This document shows, in pieces, positions 16,418 to 26,091 of a stretch of DNA of 64,000 nt (its first letter is position 1; each line of letters opens with the position of its first letter). This DNA comes from Bacillus sp. NTK034 (GTDB lineage Bacteria; Bacillota; Bacilli; Bacillales; Cytobacillaceae): the NCBI RefSeq assembly GCF_017303275.1, contig NZ_JAFKOJ010000010.1, forward strand, positions 62,001 to 126,000, in the 5' to 3' direction. The notes beneath the pieces are model-generated. The model searched no databases, was not told where the DNA came from, and saw only the letters and a program-made list of their open reading frames with translations. The position numbers and the translations under genes are program-made.

Positions 16418-18357
16418 GCGCTATCGTGGTAGTCGTGGGAGAAGGACTGCTGGCGGACAGCATATGCAAAGAACTGCCCGCCGAATATAAGGTAGTTCAT
16501 CATGTGAATTTCGAGCCTGAACTGCCGGATGGGACTGATTTGATTCTGGTGGTGAACGATACCTGGATGCCTTCAGCTCATAAAAAGGCGGAAGAAGTGT
16601 CACGATCATCAGGTATTCCCTGGCTGAGAGGTTTTGTATCATTTGGAGAGGGTGTGATTGGCCCATTCGTTCACCCGTCCGAGCCGGGATGCTCACAGTG
16701 TGCGGACACTCGAAAACTTCTGGCAGGGCGTGACCGGGAAGAGATGTGGGAATTGCAGCAAAGATTCGAAGAGAGCAGCGGATTAAAGCGTGACGCATGG
16801 TCATCGCGCTCGGGACTTTTACAGATGTCCTACCTGCTTGCGGCAGAGGTGCAAAGGGTCCTGGAGGACAGCTTGGCGGACCTGGAAAGGCGAATGTATT
16901 TGGTCAGCCTGAAAACATTTAAAACCTCTTGCCACCTCATTCTGCCGGATTCATTGTGCCAAGTGTGCAGCTCCCTGCCTGAAGATTCACGGGCAGCTGC
17001 AAGAATTACCATCAAGCCAAGTCCGAAAATAAGCGCAGACAGTTACCGCTGCCGCTCATTGGAAGATTTAGATCAAACGCTCGTCAGAAATTACCTGGAT
17101 CCGAGGACAGGTTTATTAAATGGCAAAATGTATGATTTCACACCGCCTTTTGCGGATGTAGTCGTAAACCTTCCGATGTTTAGAGGGGACGAAGGTGTGG
17201 CTGGCCGCACTCATTCCTATAAAGTGAGCGAGCTGACAGCCATTTTGGAGGGGCTTGAACGTTCCTGCGGCATATCGCCCCGTGGAAAGAGGACAGCAGT
17301 CTATGACAGTTTCCGTAACCTGGAAGATCAGGCTCTTAATCCTTTAAAAGCAGGTGTGCATGCAGATGAACAGTATGCACGGCAGCACTTTCCATTTAAA
17401 AAATTTGATCCTGATATTCCGATGAATTGGGTATGGGGTTATTCGTTTTTGCAGGAGCGCCCGATTTTGGTTCCTGAGCTGCTTGCTTATTACAGCCTAG
17501 GGTGCGGGAATGGATTTGTCTATGAAACATCCAACGGATGCGCACTGGGCGGCAGCCTGGAAGAAGCGATCTTCTACGGTATTTTAGAAGTGGTGGAGCG
17601 TGATTCATTCCTGATGGCCTGGTACGGGCAGCTGGCCCTTCCGCGTCTTGATCCTTATTCCTCCAATGACCAGGAATTGCATCTGATGATTGATCGGGTG
17701 AGAACAGTGGCGGGATATGATCTGCATCTGTATAACGCGACAATGGAGCATGGAATTCCGAGTATTTGGGCGATGGCGAAAAACAGGAAGAAAAAAGGCT
17801 TGAATATCATTTGCGCGGCCGGAGCCCATCCCGACCCGGTACGGGCGGTAAAAAGCGCGGTTCATGAGTTAGCTGGAATGATGGGGACACTGGACGATAA
17901 GTTTGACGAGAACAAGACGGATTTACAGCAAATGCTGCAAAATTCTTCCCTCGTCGGCAAAATGGATGACCATGGGATGCTTTACGGTTTACCGGAAGCA
18001 GAGGAGCGCCTAAAGTTTTTGCTGGATGAAAATCGTCCGCTCCGAACGTTTTCAGAGGAGTTCAAGCGGGATAGGAGACATGCAGATCTGACAGATGATC
18101 TGCAGGACCTTCTTCAGGCATTGCACCGGCAAAATCTGGATGCAATAGTGGTGGATCAGACGACACCGGAAATAAAACGGAGTGGGTTGCATTGTGTCAA
18201 GGTTCTGATTCCCGGTATGCTGCCCATGACATTTGGACACCACCTGACACGTGTAACAGGGCTGGAAAGGGTGTTAAAGGTTCCAATGAATCTCGGATAT
18301 GTAAAAGAGCCGCTTACACTTGAACAGCTTAATCCACATCCCCACCCATTTCCATAA
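16414..18357 (+). CDS. YcaO-domain TOMM cyclodehydratase (fused C-D type)
   Basis: A 647-residue protein started by GTG overlapping the preceding stop (GTGA), with GAGGAGG upstream. The first 200 residues are the E1-derived C domain and contain CSQC (near residue 90) and CQVC (near 186), candidate zinc ligands. The remainder is YcaO: ELTAILEGLERSCG and GGSLEEAIFYGILEVVERD carry the ATP/Mg-binding glutamates. The C-terminus ends HPHPFP, the proline-rich PxPxP-type tail needed for activity in this family. It uses ATP to phosphorylate amide oxygens and convert Cys (Ser/Thr) to azolines. It works with the F protein and the downstream dehydrogenase. Confidence 0.93.
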   Translation: MSAIVVVVGEGLLADSICKELPAEYKVVHHVNFEPELPDGTDLILVVNDTWMPSAHKKAEEVSRSSGIPWLRGFVSFGEGVIGPFVHPSEPGCSQCADTRKLLAGRDREEMWELQQRFEESSGLKRDAWSSRSGLLQMSYLLAAEVQRVLEDSLADLERRMYLVSLKTFKTSCHLILPDSLCQVCSSLPEDSRAAARITIKPSPKISADSYRCRSLEDLDQTLVRNYLDPRTGLLNGKMYDFTPPFADVVVNLPMFRGDEGVAGRTHSYKVSELTAILEGLERSCGISPRGKRTAVYDSFRNLEDQALNPLKAGVHADEQYARQHFPFKKFDPDIPMNWVWGYSFLQERPILVPELLAYYSLGCGNGFVYETSNGCALGGSLEEAIFYGILEVVERDSFLMAWYGQLALPRLDPYSSNDQELHLMIDRVRTVAGYDLHLYNATMEHGIPSIWAMAKNRKKKGLNIICAAGAHPDPVRAVKSAVHELAGMMGTLDDKFDENKTDLQQMLQNSSLVGKMDDHGMLYGLPEAEERLKFLLDENRPLRTFSEEFKRDRRHADLTDDLQDLLQALHRQNLDAIVVDQTTPEIKRSGLHCVKVLIPGMLPMTFGHHLTRVTGLERVLKVPMNLGYVKEPLTLEQLNPHPHPFP

Positions 18358-18380
18358 GCCCTGACCGGGAGGTAAATAGG

Positions 18381-19955
18381 ATGAATCCAGATACATTTCT
18401 GCACAATTTGCATTTTGATATTGACCAGATAAGCCCGCCGGATTGGGAAGTGGATTGGGACGATGCACCGCTTGCCTATAAGCTTTACCGGGGCTTGCCA
18501 GTTGTTCCCCTGTCGCTGGAGGTTCCCCTTTCTCTTGAAGAATGCGAGGCACCGGCAAATCCTGACCTTAGGAGAATCGGTCATTTTCTTTGGTATACAT
18601 TCGGCCTTAATCAGTTTAGCCAATCTGTCTCTCCAATGGGTTCCAATGAAGAGGCGGATGGGTTTATGCAGTCGCTTCGGCGGTCTGTACCTTCTGGCGG
18701 AGCGCTGTATCCTAACGAATTATACATGTTTCTGAAATTGGATGATTTGCCGGAGGGGATCTACCACTATGATGTGCTGCACCACCGCCTGGTGCTGCTG
18801 CGCAAGGGTAATTTCGATTCCTATATTGCCCATGCTCTTGGCAATCGCTGTGATGTGTCATCTTGTTTTGGGACTGTGTTTGTGACGACCATGTTCTGGA
18901 AAAATTACTTTAAATACAATAACTTTGCTTATCGTCTGCAGGGCTTGGATGCAGGTGTAGTGATTGGACAGTTATTGGAGGTTACAAAGAGGTTTGGTTT
19001 TGCAGCGGGAGTTTACTTTCAATTTCTTGATCGTGCTCTTAACCATCTCCTTGGACTGTCTGATCAGGAGGAGAGCGTATATGCCGTTATCCCGCTGTCA
19101 GTTGAACCGACCAGCTGGTTTGCGAACAGAAGCAGCAGGGACGAAATGGCCACTGCCTCTGATTTGTGCCAGGAAGTAACATCGATTGATAATAATTACT
19201 GCGTCAGATCCATCAAAGTGAAAGAATTTCCGATATTAACCAGCATCAATAAAGCATCCATGCAGGAATCAGCTAAATCGTTTCGTCAAATCATCACCCA
19301 AGAAAGCAATTATGAAGGCCGGCATTTGACTCTTCCCCCTGTAAAAAGGATATCGTATGATTTGGCGGCAGTCTGCCGGGAGCGCTTTTCACCGGACATG
19401 GATTTCGTTTCAGGCAAGGTAAGCCAGGAGCAGCTTGCTGCATTGCTTCAGGAGGCGACAGAATCCTATTTGTATAGAAACGATTTAGATATGGCTCTAG
19501 AAAAGCGCGCGTCACGTGTAACTCTATATGTGTGTTTGAATAATGTCGAAGGGATTCCGGATGGGGCTTATTATTACGACAGCGATGCTCATTCACTAAG
19601 GGAGCTTAATCCCGGAGACCATCGGCTTGCGCTTCAATACGGGATGCCTGCTGGCAATGTGAATCTGTACCAAGTCCCGCTCTGCTTTCATGTGGCAGGG
19701 GATAAAGATTTCTATAGAACTACACTTGGGTACAGAGGCTATCGCATCCAGCAAATGGAAGCGGGCATGCTCGTGCAGCGGCTGCTTTTAGCAGCGACAG
19801 CTCTTGGGATGTGCGGACATCCGCTACTCGGGTTTGATGTGAAATTGTGTGATGATATATACAGAATGGATACACAGGGAAAAACCAGTCTGATCCAAAT
19901 CCCGATTGGCTTCTACCGGGCCCGTCCGTGGCTGAGGGGAAATTTGATTAGCTAG
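18381..19955 (+). CDS. SagB-type FMN azoline dehydrogenase with two nitroreductase-like halves
   Basis: A 524-residue protein behind GGGAGGT. The first half (about residues 60-270) has RRSVPSGGALYPNELY, the FMN-contact motif of SagB/ThcOx enzymes, and FAYRLQGLDAGVVIGQL. The second half (about 315-520) is a second, more divergent copy of the fold, ending in GYRIQQMEAGMLVQRLLLAA and CGHPLLGFD. SagB enzymes oxidise azolines to aromatic azoles with FMN. It lies 23 bp downstream of the YcaO gene, so the three enzymes form one operon. No exporter, peptidase or immunity gene follows; the operon ends at a terminator near 20100. Confidence 0.9.
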   Translation: MNPDTFLHNLHFDIDQISPPDWEVDWDDAPLAYKLYRGLPVVPLSLEVPLSLEECEAPANPDLRRIGHFLWYTFGLNQFSQSVSPMGSNEEADGFMQSLRRSVPSGGALYPNELYMFLKLDDLPEGIYHYDVLHHRLVLLRKGNFDSYIAHALGNRCDVSSCFGTVFVTTMFWKNYFKYNNFAYRLQGLDAGVVIGQLLEVTKRFGFAAGVYFQFLDRALNHLLGLSDQEESVYAVIPLSVEPTSWFANRSSRDEMATASDLCQEVTSIDNNYCVRSIKVKEFPILTSINKASMQESAKSFRQIITQESNYEGRHLTLPPVKRISYDLAAVCRERFSPDMDFVSGKVSQEQLAALLQEATESYLYRNDLDMALEKRASRVTLYVCLNNVEGIPDGAYYYDSDAHSLRELNPGDHRLALQYGMPAGNVNLYQVPLCFHVAGDKDFYRTTLGYRGYRIQQMEAGMLVQRLLLAATALGMCGHPLLGFDVKLCDDIYRMDTQGKTSLIQIPIGFYRARPWLRGNLIS

Positions 19956-20291
19956 ATTAGAAGATGATTCTGCCCGCAGTAAAAGAATTGCCTTGATTAG
20001 CGGCCATCCATAATGAGGATTGGAAAATTCAATCAAACTGTAAAAAAATATGGTTAAATCTATTATTAAAACCGTTAATAAAGATTTGACAAGGGAAGGC
20101 TGTTCCGACAGCCTTTTTTTATACCTAATTAAGCTTGTAAACATTGTACTTAAATTATAGGGTGCAAGATTGAAGATCCAATAGGCTCCGGCTCTTTTTT
20201 ATTATTCATCTAAAGGGCAGCATAAGTTGATTTAATTATATTTAAGTTTTACCTTGACCAAGTTTTCAGTTGATCTATACTTAGAGTGCTG
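19956..20291. other. Gap after the TOMM operon
   Basis: Besides the terminator at 20096-20122, I see no gene. The AT-rich second half before 20292 should carry the promoter of the nucleotidyltransferase gene. Confidence 0.4.
20096..20122 (+). terminator. Intrinsic terminator closing the TOMM operon
   Basis: Arms AAGGCTG and CAGCCTT around TTCCGA, followed by seven T residues. Confidence 0.85.
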
Positions 20292-21104
20292 ATGGAAGAA
20301 TATGGGGAGTGGGTCGATTTGGATACTAAGCTTTTCTTAGACAAAATAACTAATCTTTTTAAAGAAGAACTTAGGGATAATTTGTTAGGGATTTATTTAC
20401 ATGGATCTCTGGCAATGGGGTGTTTTAACCCCGATAAAAGTGATATCGATTTCTTAGTCGTCGTAAAAGAAAAGCTAACACCAGTAAATAATTCCAGGAT
20501 CGCAAAAATAGCTTTATCCTTACATGATGAAATGTCTAATGAGCGCGGAATAGAGTTTACTATTATCTTAGAAACTTACCTAAAAAAGTTTGTTTATCCA
20601 ACTCCTTTTGAGTTTCATTACTCCGATTATCACAGGGAGAAATATTGCACAAATGAGAATTATCTTTGCGGGGGATTTGAAGATGAAGATTTAGCTTCAC
20701 AAATCGTTGTTGCCTATGAGAGAGGAATAACACTGTATGGAAAACCATTAAGTGAACTTTATGAACCGATCGATAGTCAATATTACCTTGCCTCCATTCT
20801 GCATGACGTGGAGGGAGCTGCAGAGGAGATTATAAGCAATCCACCTGCGTACCTGACTCCTATGTACCTAACCTTAAATCTCTGCCGAGTTCTTTTTTTT
20901 ATTAAAGAAGGTAAGATATCTTCAAAGCGAGAAGGCGGGGAATGGGGATTAACTAATCTGCCTCATAAATACCAGCAGTTGGTTGAACATTGTCTAAATG
21001 AATATAACGGAAGAGCAGTTAGTAGTGGGCTTGTTTCCCAAATTTTTTATGAATTCATTGAATTCATGCTTAAAGAAATAAAGCAAGACATCTTATTGAG
21101 CTAA
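20292..21104 (+). CDS. Nucleotidyltransferase of the aminoglycoside adenylyltransferase (ANT/AadA-like) type
   Basis: A 270-residue protein. The N-terminal domain has YLHGSLAMGCFNPDKSDIDF, the GS...DxD signature of the polymerase-beta nucleotidyltransferase fold, with catalytic Asp pair in SDIDF. The C-terminal half is helical, with NLCRVLFFIKEGKISSKREGG as in AadA-type enzymes. By family knowledge it may adenylylate aminoglycosides, but distant members have other acceptors, so resistance is only possible. Its start is uncertain: ATG 20292 is chosen, but the site ahead is weak and GTG 20286 is also in frame. Confidence 0.8.
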   Translation: MEEYGEWVDLDTKLFLDKITNLFKEELRDNLLGIYLHGSLAMGCFNPDKSDIDFLVVVKEKLTPVNNSRIAKIALSLHDEMSNERGIEFTIILETYLKKFVYPTPFEFHYSDYHREKYCTNENYLCGGFEDEDLASQIVVAYERGITLYGKPLSELYEPIDSQYYLASILHDVEGAAEEIISNPPAYLTPMYLTLNLCRVLFFIKEGKISSKREGGEWGLTNLPHKYQQLVEHCLNEYNGRAVSSGLVSQIFYEFIEFMLKEIKQDILLS

Positions 21105-21238
21105 CTGGTGTTTATGTTCAAGAACAGATTCGAGCTGAGAAGGATTTTTTGTGCTATAGAGGCAGGATTAAATTAACCGGCAGGAAATGACTCTGTTATC
21201 TTGAATATAAGATAGAAAGATGATGGCGGAGGAATAGT

Positions 21239-21916
21239 ATGATAACTGATTTAGAATTGATGGAGCATCATGTGAATGTGTTATTTAGACATGATAGTGC
21301 AAATCGAGTGACAGTTGTGAATGAACCACCTTACAGTGCAGCGCCAAAAATTTTCGTTGGTGCCACTAGAATGGGGAGTATTGTAAGGTATTCAAACTCT
21401 CTGGATAAGAGTATTGCAGAGAAGTTAGAGCAAGTTATACGAGCTAACTCTGATGATCATCTAGAAAAAATTATAAAGGCATTAAGCATTGACCATCTTT
21501 TAAATACTGTATGGATTGGGCCGGCGTATGTATTCCCTGATGTAAGGGACAGAACTTATTCAAGAGCAATTAAAGTAACACATGAAAACAAAGAAATTTT
21601 AAAGCCTCATTTTCCATATACATATGAAGATTTTGATTACAAGCAACCCTGTTTTGTAATAATTGAAGACAATATACCAGTTTCAATTTGCTGTAGTGCA
21701 AGGCAGACTTCAAAAGCCGACGAAGCAAGTGTATTTACACATGAAGACTACCGTGGAAGAGCATACGGTGCAGATGTTGCAAAGGCCTGGGCTGCAGAAG
21801 TACAAATACTAGGAAGAATTGCGCTATATAGTACTTCTAAGGACAACTTAGCATCTCAATCTGTGGCAAAGAAACTACAATTAGCCCATTATGGAACAGA
21901 CATTCATATAAGTTGA
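21239..21916 (+). CDS. GNAT-family N-acetyltransferase
   Basis: A 225-residue protein with GGAGGAAT before the ATG. The C-terminal GNAT core reads ASVFTHEDYRGRAYGADVAK, where YRGRAYG is the acetyl-CoA phosphate loop, and ends with ALYSTSKDNLASQSVAKKL, the usual strand-5 region. The N-terminal 120 residues are extra and may form a substrate-binding or second GNAT-like lobe. Acceptor unknown. Neighbours are single genes of diverse function with long gaps, so it is probably monocistronic. Confidence 0.82.
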   Translation: MITDLELMEHHVNVLFRHDSANRVTVVNEPPYSAAPKIFVGATRMGSIVRYSNSLDKSIAEKLEQVIRANSDDHLEKIIKALSIDHLLNTVWIGPAYVFPDVRDRTYSRAIKVTHENKEILKPHFPYTYEDFDYKQPCFVIIEDNIPVSICCSARQTSKADEASVFTHEDYRGRAYGADVAKAWAAEVQILGRIALYSTSKDNLASQSVAKKLQLAHYGTDIHIS

Positions 21917-22028
21917 GTAACACAGGACTGCTTTTTTGTTAAAGTCACTATTGATTAAACGGGGCAGAATACTTCAATATGACTATTGTATTATGACTAT
22001 ATAAACAAACTTAGTTTGGGGTGATTTG

Positions 22029-22451
22029 GTGACAATAAAAGGCATTAATCATTTTTTATTTTCAGTTTCCAATTTAGAAGCTTCTATTGAGTTTTATAAA
22101 AATGTGTTTGGAGCAAAGTTGTTAGTTAAGGGAAGAAGTACTGCCTATTTTGATATAAATGGTATATGGCTTGCCCTAAATGAAGAAAAGGATATTCCCC
22201 GTACTGAAATTTGCCAATCATATACACATATAGCTTTCTCAATAGAAGAAGCGGATTTTGATAATATGTACCGTAAGCTAAAAGAATTGAAGGTAAACAT
22301 CCTGTCAGGTCGTCCAAGAGACGAAAGAGATAAAAAGTCTATTTATTTTACTGATCCAGATGGGCATAAGTTTGAATTTCATACAGGTACTTTACAAGAC
22401 AGACTAGATTATTATAAAAAGGAAAAAACACATATGGAGTTTTACAATTAA
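22029..22451 (+). CDS. fosB: Metallothiol transferase FosB (fosfomycin resistance)
   Basis: A 140-residue glyoxalase-superfamily protein. It begins [20 protein letters not shown] and ends [20 protein letters not shown], both diagnostic of FosB. The three metal ligands are present as His8, His67 (YTHIAF) and Glu116 (KFEFHTG). FosB uses a divalent cation to add bacillithiol (or L-cysteine) to fosfomycin, opening its epoxide. Start set at GTG 22029, so that the protein begins like known FosB; a TTG lies one codon upstream. It is typical of intrinsic resistance in Bacillus-group bacteria. Confidence 0.93.
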   Translation: MTIKGINHFLFSVSNLEASIEFYKNVFGAKLLVKGRSTAYFDINGIWLALNEEKDIPRTEICQSYTHIAFSIEEADFDNMYRKLKELKVNILSGRPRDERDKKSIYFTDPDGHKFEFHTGTLQDRLDYYKKEKTHMEFYN

Positions 22452-22566
22452 TGATTTTTGTTGGAATTCCAAATTTCTGGGATTAATCCTTAGAGAAAAA
22501 AGGAGGAGGTAATCTTATTAAAAGGGAGAATTTTAAAATAAGAATATATTTGAGAGGTGTTTGAAG

Positions 22567-23082
22567 ATGTATCATAGCTTAAGCGATTTTTATACATCCT
22601 GGGAATTTGAGGCTGGAGCTACAAGCAGGATTCTTAAAAATCTTACGGATGAATCATTAAAGCAAGAAGTCACTCCAAATCAATGGCCTTTAGGACGTAT
22701 TGCGTGGCATACTGTCACATCTATCAAAGTGATTAGTTCACAGGCAGGTTTAAGATTTGACGCTCCTAGTGAAGACTGGTCTGTTCCATCTTCTGCTAAT
22801 TTCATTGCTGAAAGCTATATTAAATCTTCACATGTGTTTGTTGAGGCTTTGAAAACTCAATGGACTGATCAGATCCTGTTGGAACAAATTGATTTCTTTG
22901 GTATTAAAATGACAAAGGGAAGTCTTTTATTATTTCTAAACCAACACCAAACTCATCACCGGGGACAAATGACTATTCTAATGAGACAGGCAGGGCTTAG
23001 AGTTCCAGGGATCTACGGTCCTTCAAAGGAAGAATGGGCACAATTTGGAATGGCTGAACCAAGACAATCTTTATTTGATTAA
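22567..23082 (+). CDS. DinB-family protein (putative metal-dependent thiol S-transferase)
   Basis: A 171-residue four-helix-bundle protein. The DinB metal triad is visible: a first His in GRIAWHTVTS (helix 2) and the pair in NQHQTHHRGQMTILMRQAG (helix 4), the most conserved piece of the family. The last part, GLRVPGIYGPSKEEWAQFG, is typical too. Many Firmicute members belong to the bacillithiol-transferase group, which suits a fosB neighbour, but substrate and reaction are not shown here. Start at ATG behind GAGAGGTG. Confidence 0.85.
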   Translation: MYHSLSDFYTSWEFEAGATSRILKNLTDESLKQEVTPNQWPLGRIAWHTVTSIKVISSQAGLRFDAPSEDWSVPSSANFIAESYIKSSHVFVEALKTQWTDQILLEQIDFFGIKMTKGSLLLFLNQHQTHHRGQMTILMRQAGLRVPGIYGPSKEEWAQFGMAEPRQSLFD

Positions 23083-23370
23083 GTTTTAGAGATATACTGC
23101 ATCTAGATATTAATTAATTCACTATTAAACAAAGACTCTAATAACTGATTTTTTATCCTGCTGCCATCTTAGGCGGCTTTTCTTATTGTGCTGAATGGGC
23201 AGTTTTGTATAAAATGGTGTGTAATTCTCTGTGCTGTTTTTGCAGCTCTCTTCTCTTTTACTCCTTTTCAGTCTGTTAAGCTAGTTGAATTTTATTGCTT
23301 GCAAGTTTAGTATGAGATAAAATGAAAAAATTGAGAATGTATTTCAACTTTACATAAAAAGGATATAAAT

Positions 23371-24255
23371 ATGTTTAAAAATATAGATTTATTTAATCAG
23401 GCCTTTTTTTTTGCTCCGATTGGGATGGCCTTAGTCTCATTAGAGGGAAAATGGATTAAGGTGAATCATGCTTTAACTAACATTACTGGTTATACAGAGG
23501 ATGAGCTTCTTACCACGAACTTTCAAACCTTAACTTATCCCAAGGACTTATATACAGATTTATCTTACACACAAGAATTAGTTGAAGGAAAAAGAGACTC
23601 TTTTGAGATGGAAAAAAGGTATGTCCACAAAAGCGGGAAGATCGTCTGGGTGTTATTATCTGTATCCATTGTGCGGGAAGGAAACAAGCCATTATTCCTT
23701 ATTTCTCAAATACAAGATATAACCGATCGTAAGACCTCAGAGAGATTATTGAAACAAATGGCTCATTATGACTTTCTTACACAATTGCCAAATCGGAGAT
23801 TATTTGAAGAACGGCTTAATCATGCAATTGAATCAGCTGATTACAATAAAGGGCTAGTCGCAGTAATGTATCTTGATTTAGATGGGTTTAAGCAAATAAA
23901 TGATAACTTTGGTCATGACTTAGGAGACATATTGTTAAAAGAAGTCGCCAGTAGGCTTACGGCTTGTACAGAAAATAAGGATACTGTGGCGAGGCTTGCA
24001 GGTGATGAATTCACAATTCTACTTCCGGAAACTACAATCGACGATGCAAAACATGTTGCCCAACAGATCATCGATACTCTATCTAATAAAATGTCGGTGC
24101 AGAATATTGTTATCTCAATTACTCCCAGTATCGGAATTGCCTTTTGCGATGATTTCAATATGGATGTCAGGAATTTGCTGAAATATGCTGATGGAGCTAT
24201 GTATCAAGCAAAACTGAACGGAAAGAATAATTATCAAGTTTCACAGAACAGATAA
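23371..24255 (+). CDS. PAS-GGDEF diguanylate cyclase
   Basis: A 294-residue cytoplasmic protein with no membrane segment. Residues 5-125 are a PAS domain (FAPIGMALVSLEGKWIKVNH ... ITGYTEDELL) ending in the PAC-like ISQIQDITDRK. Residues 130-292 are a GGDEF domain with DLDGFKQINDNFGHDLGD and active-site AGDEF at 210-214, a functional variant of GGDEF. The position of the RxxD inhibitory site reads ENKD, so product inhibition through that site is unlikely. It would make c-di-GMP in response to a signal sensed by PAS. No EAL partner is nearby. Confidence 0.92.
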   Translation: MFKNIDLFNQAFFFAPIGMALVSLEGKWIKVNHALTNITGYTEDELLTTNFQTLTYPKDLYTDLSYTQELVEGKRDSFEMEKRYVHKSGKIVWVLLSVSIVREGNKPLFLISQIQDITDRKTSERLLKQMAHYDFLTQLPNRRLFEERLNHAIESADYNKGLVAVMYLDLDGFKQINDNFGHDLGDILLKEVASRLTACTENKDTVARLAGDEFTILLPETTIDDAKHVAQQIIDTLSNKMSVQNIVISITPSIGIAFCDDFNMDVRNLLKYADGAMYQAKLNGKNNYQVSQNR

Positions 24256-24278
24256 AGCTAAGATATGACATTATTATG

Positions 24279-24311
24279 AGCGTTGATCCATGAAGGATTA
24301 ATGCTTTTTTG
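24279..24311 (+). terminator. Terminator after the diguanylate cyclase gene
   Basis: Arms AGCGTTGATCC and GGATTAATGCT (one mismatch region) around ATGAA, followed by TTTTTT. Confidence 0.65.
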
Positions 24312-24474
24312 TTGAATTCAATTAACGGTGCAGTTTAGTTTAAGTTTAAGTCAAATGCTGGATGGAGTTACGAACTAGGTATTTGATATAAATAAATGAA
24401 AAATAAAAAATTCCTGCGAATAGAACCTGCTTTTTTCGTTGGCATTTTGTTATTGAGGCTTTTTAAATGCCCTA

Positions 24475-24861
24475 TTATTTTTCTATTTGCGTGGAGTAGT
24501 TGTGTTCCTCTATTTTTTTCTTCATAAATTCTTTACCCCATTCTTTCATCGCATCCAGTACTGTGATAAATCTTTTCCCTTGGTCTGTTAGCGAGTATTC
24601 CACTTTAGGAGGAACTTCTTTATACACTTCTCTGTGAACTATTCCATCCTCTTCTAATTCTCTCAGTTGTCTTGTCAAAATTCCTTTTGAAATGCCAGGT
24701 AACAACCTTTGAAGTTCGTTAAATCTAATTGTTCGCTGGCTTAGATGCCATAAAATGATGATTTTCCATCTTCCAGCAATTACATTTTGCGTAAGTGTCA
24801 AAGGACACACTGCCTCTAGTTCTTCAGGAGGCTTTTCTCCTTGGAAATTAAATCGAGCCAT
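24475..24861 (-). CDS. HxlR-family winged-helix transcriptional regulator
   Basis: A 128-residue protein. It has the family hallmarks [20 protein letters not shown] at the start, the recognition region [20 protein letters not shown], then [20 protein letters not shown] and EYSLTDQGK. One cysteine (CPL) lies at the redox-sensing position used in HxlR/YodB relatives. It is divergent from the NmrA-type gene, a common pairing in which HxlR represses the oxidoreductase until an electrophile or quinone appears. That regulatory link is inference. Confidence 0.9.
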   Translation of the reverse strand: MARFNFQGEKPPEELEAVCPLTLTQNVIAGRWKIIILWHLSQRTIRFNELQRLLPGISKGILTRQLRELEEDGIVHREVYKEVPPKVEYSLTDQGKRFITVLDAMKEWGKEFMKKKIEEHNYSTQIEK

Positions 24862-25019
24862 TTATTGTTTTCCCTCTTTCTCGTAATAGTACTATTTTTG
24901 TGACTATGTTATAAAAAAATGCCTACTTTTATTATTGTGACTGTACCTATAGTATATTCTTAAGCTTAATGATTAAATATGAAAATTTTAATATGAAAAT
25001 TTTAAATGGAGGGAAAGAA
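24862..25019. promoter_or_regulatory. Divergent promoter region with paired TTGTGACT motifs
   Basis: The octamer TTGTGACT occurs twice in the same orientation at 24898-24905 and 24935-24942, 37 bp apart, between the divergent hxlR-like and nmrA-like genes. Near the second lie CTATAGTATA and, near the first, AATAGTAC. They are candidate operator half-sites for the HxlR protein. An exact 14-bp tandem repeat, ATATGAAAATTTTA, occupies 24977-25004 just before the ribosome site. Confidence 0.45.
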
Positions 25020-25884
25020 ATGAAAATATTAGTTACAGGTGCGACAGGACAATTAGGATTAAAGGTTGTAGAAGCATTATTAAAAACTATACCAGCGAGT
25101 AAGTTGGCTGTAAGTGTTCGAAATCCAGAAAAAGCAGGAGGGTTGCGAGCTCGTGGAGTAGATGTTCGATACGGTGACTTTGATAAGCCAGAAACATTAG
25201 ATTCTGCTTTTTCAGGAATTAATCGGCTATTAATTATATCTACGTTCGGGGATCATGAAACAGCATAAGAATGCTGTATCTGCAGCTCAGCGTGCTCAAG
25301 TGAAGTTTATTGCTTATACAAGTGTAACAAATGCAAGTGAAAGCCAATTTTTCCTCGCCCCACCTCATCGAGCTAGAGAAGAAGCTATTTTGAAAACAGG
25401 CATCCCATACTCATTTTTACGGAACAATTGGTATTTTGAAAATGAAATTAACAGCATAAAAGGCGCGATGGCAGGAGCAGCTTGGATTACATCTGCTGGT
25501 GAAGGTAAAGTAGGCTGGGTACTTCGACAAGATTTAGCGGAGGCAGCAGCGAATGTATTAATCGGAGAAGGGCACGTGAATACGGTTTACGAACTTTCCG
25601 GTAAGCTAATGACTCAAGAGGAATTTTCTTCTGCTCTAGGCGAGGTTTTAGGGAAAGAAGTACCTGTACAACAAGTCGATGATGCTGCTTATGCAGACAT
25701 TATGAAAGGTGCAGGAGTACCAGAAGCCTATCTTCCTATGCTCGTAAACATGCAAAAAGGTATTCGAGATGGAGGATTAGAGATAGACAGTAACGATTTA
25801 GAAAAATTATTAGGTCGCCCTGCTACACCAATAAACGAAGCTTTGAACCAAATTGTCAGCCAAATATCCCAAACAGGAAATTAA
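25020..25884 (+). pseudogene. NmrA/QorB-type NAD(P)-binding oxidoreductase, frameshifted
   Basis: The first frame (25020-25268) begins with the Rossmann motif KILVTGATGQLGLKVVEALL and runs to ...STFGDHETA, then stops. The second (25255-25884) resumes as QHKNAVSAAQRAQVKFIAYT and continues to a normal family C-terminus. Together they would make about 285 residues, the usual size. Family members read about HETAxxQHKNA here, so a few codons are missing at the junction GAAACAGCATAAG; loss of 11 nt between two CAGCA copies would explain it. It would have been an NAD(P)H-dependent quinone or flavin reductase-like enzyme. The 14-nt overlap with an ATG could also allow restart. Confidence 0.75.
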
Positions 25885-25894
25885 ATTTTATCCA

Positions 25895-25932
25895 AAAACG
25901 ACCTTCTCATATATAAATGGAGGTCGTTTTAA
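25895..25932 (+). terminator. Terminator after the NmrA-type gene
   Basis: Perfect arms AAAACGACCT and AGGTCGTTTT with a 16-nt loop; the right arm ends in a T run. Confidence 0.8.
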
Positions 25933-26091
25933 TTACAAAGGACTAGAAGTAGGAATTTGGTCTAAATTAATCCCGGTCAAGGTTTAAGCATTGCTATTAT
26001 GAAGTTCATTTTTCTAGTTAGAGCCTTCATTGTGTTTCGAATAAATGAAAAATAATTAATAATACAAAAAAATTAAAGGAGAGGTCAATTT

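Noticed and set aside
20292..23082. Mobile resistance island (nucleotidyltransferase, FosB, DinB)
   Set aside because: No integrase, transposase, inverted repeats or attachment sites; these genes are common chromosomal genes in Bacillus.
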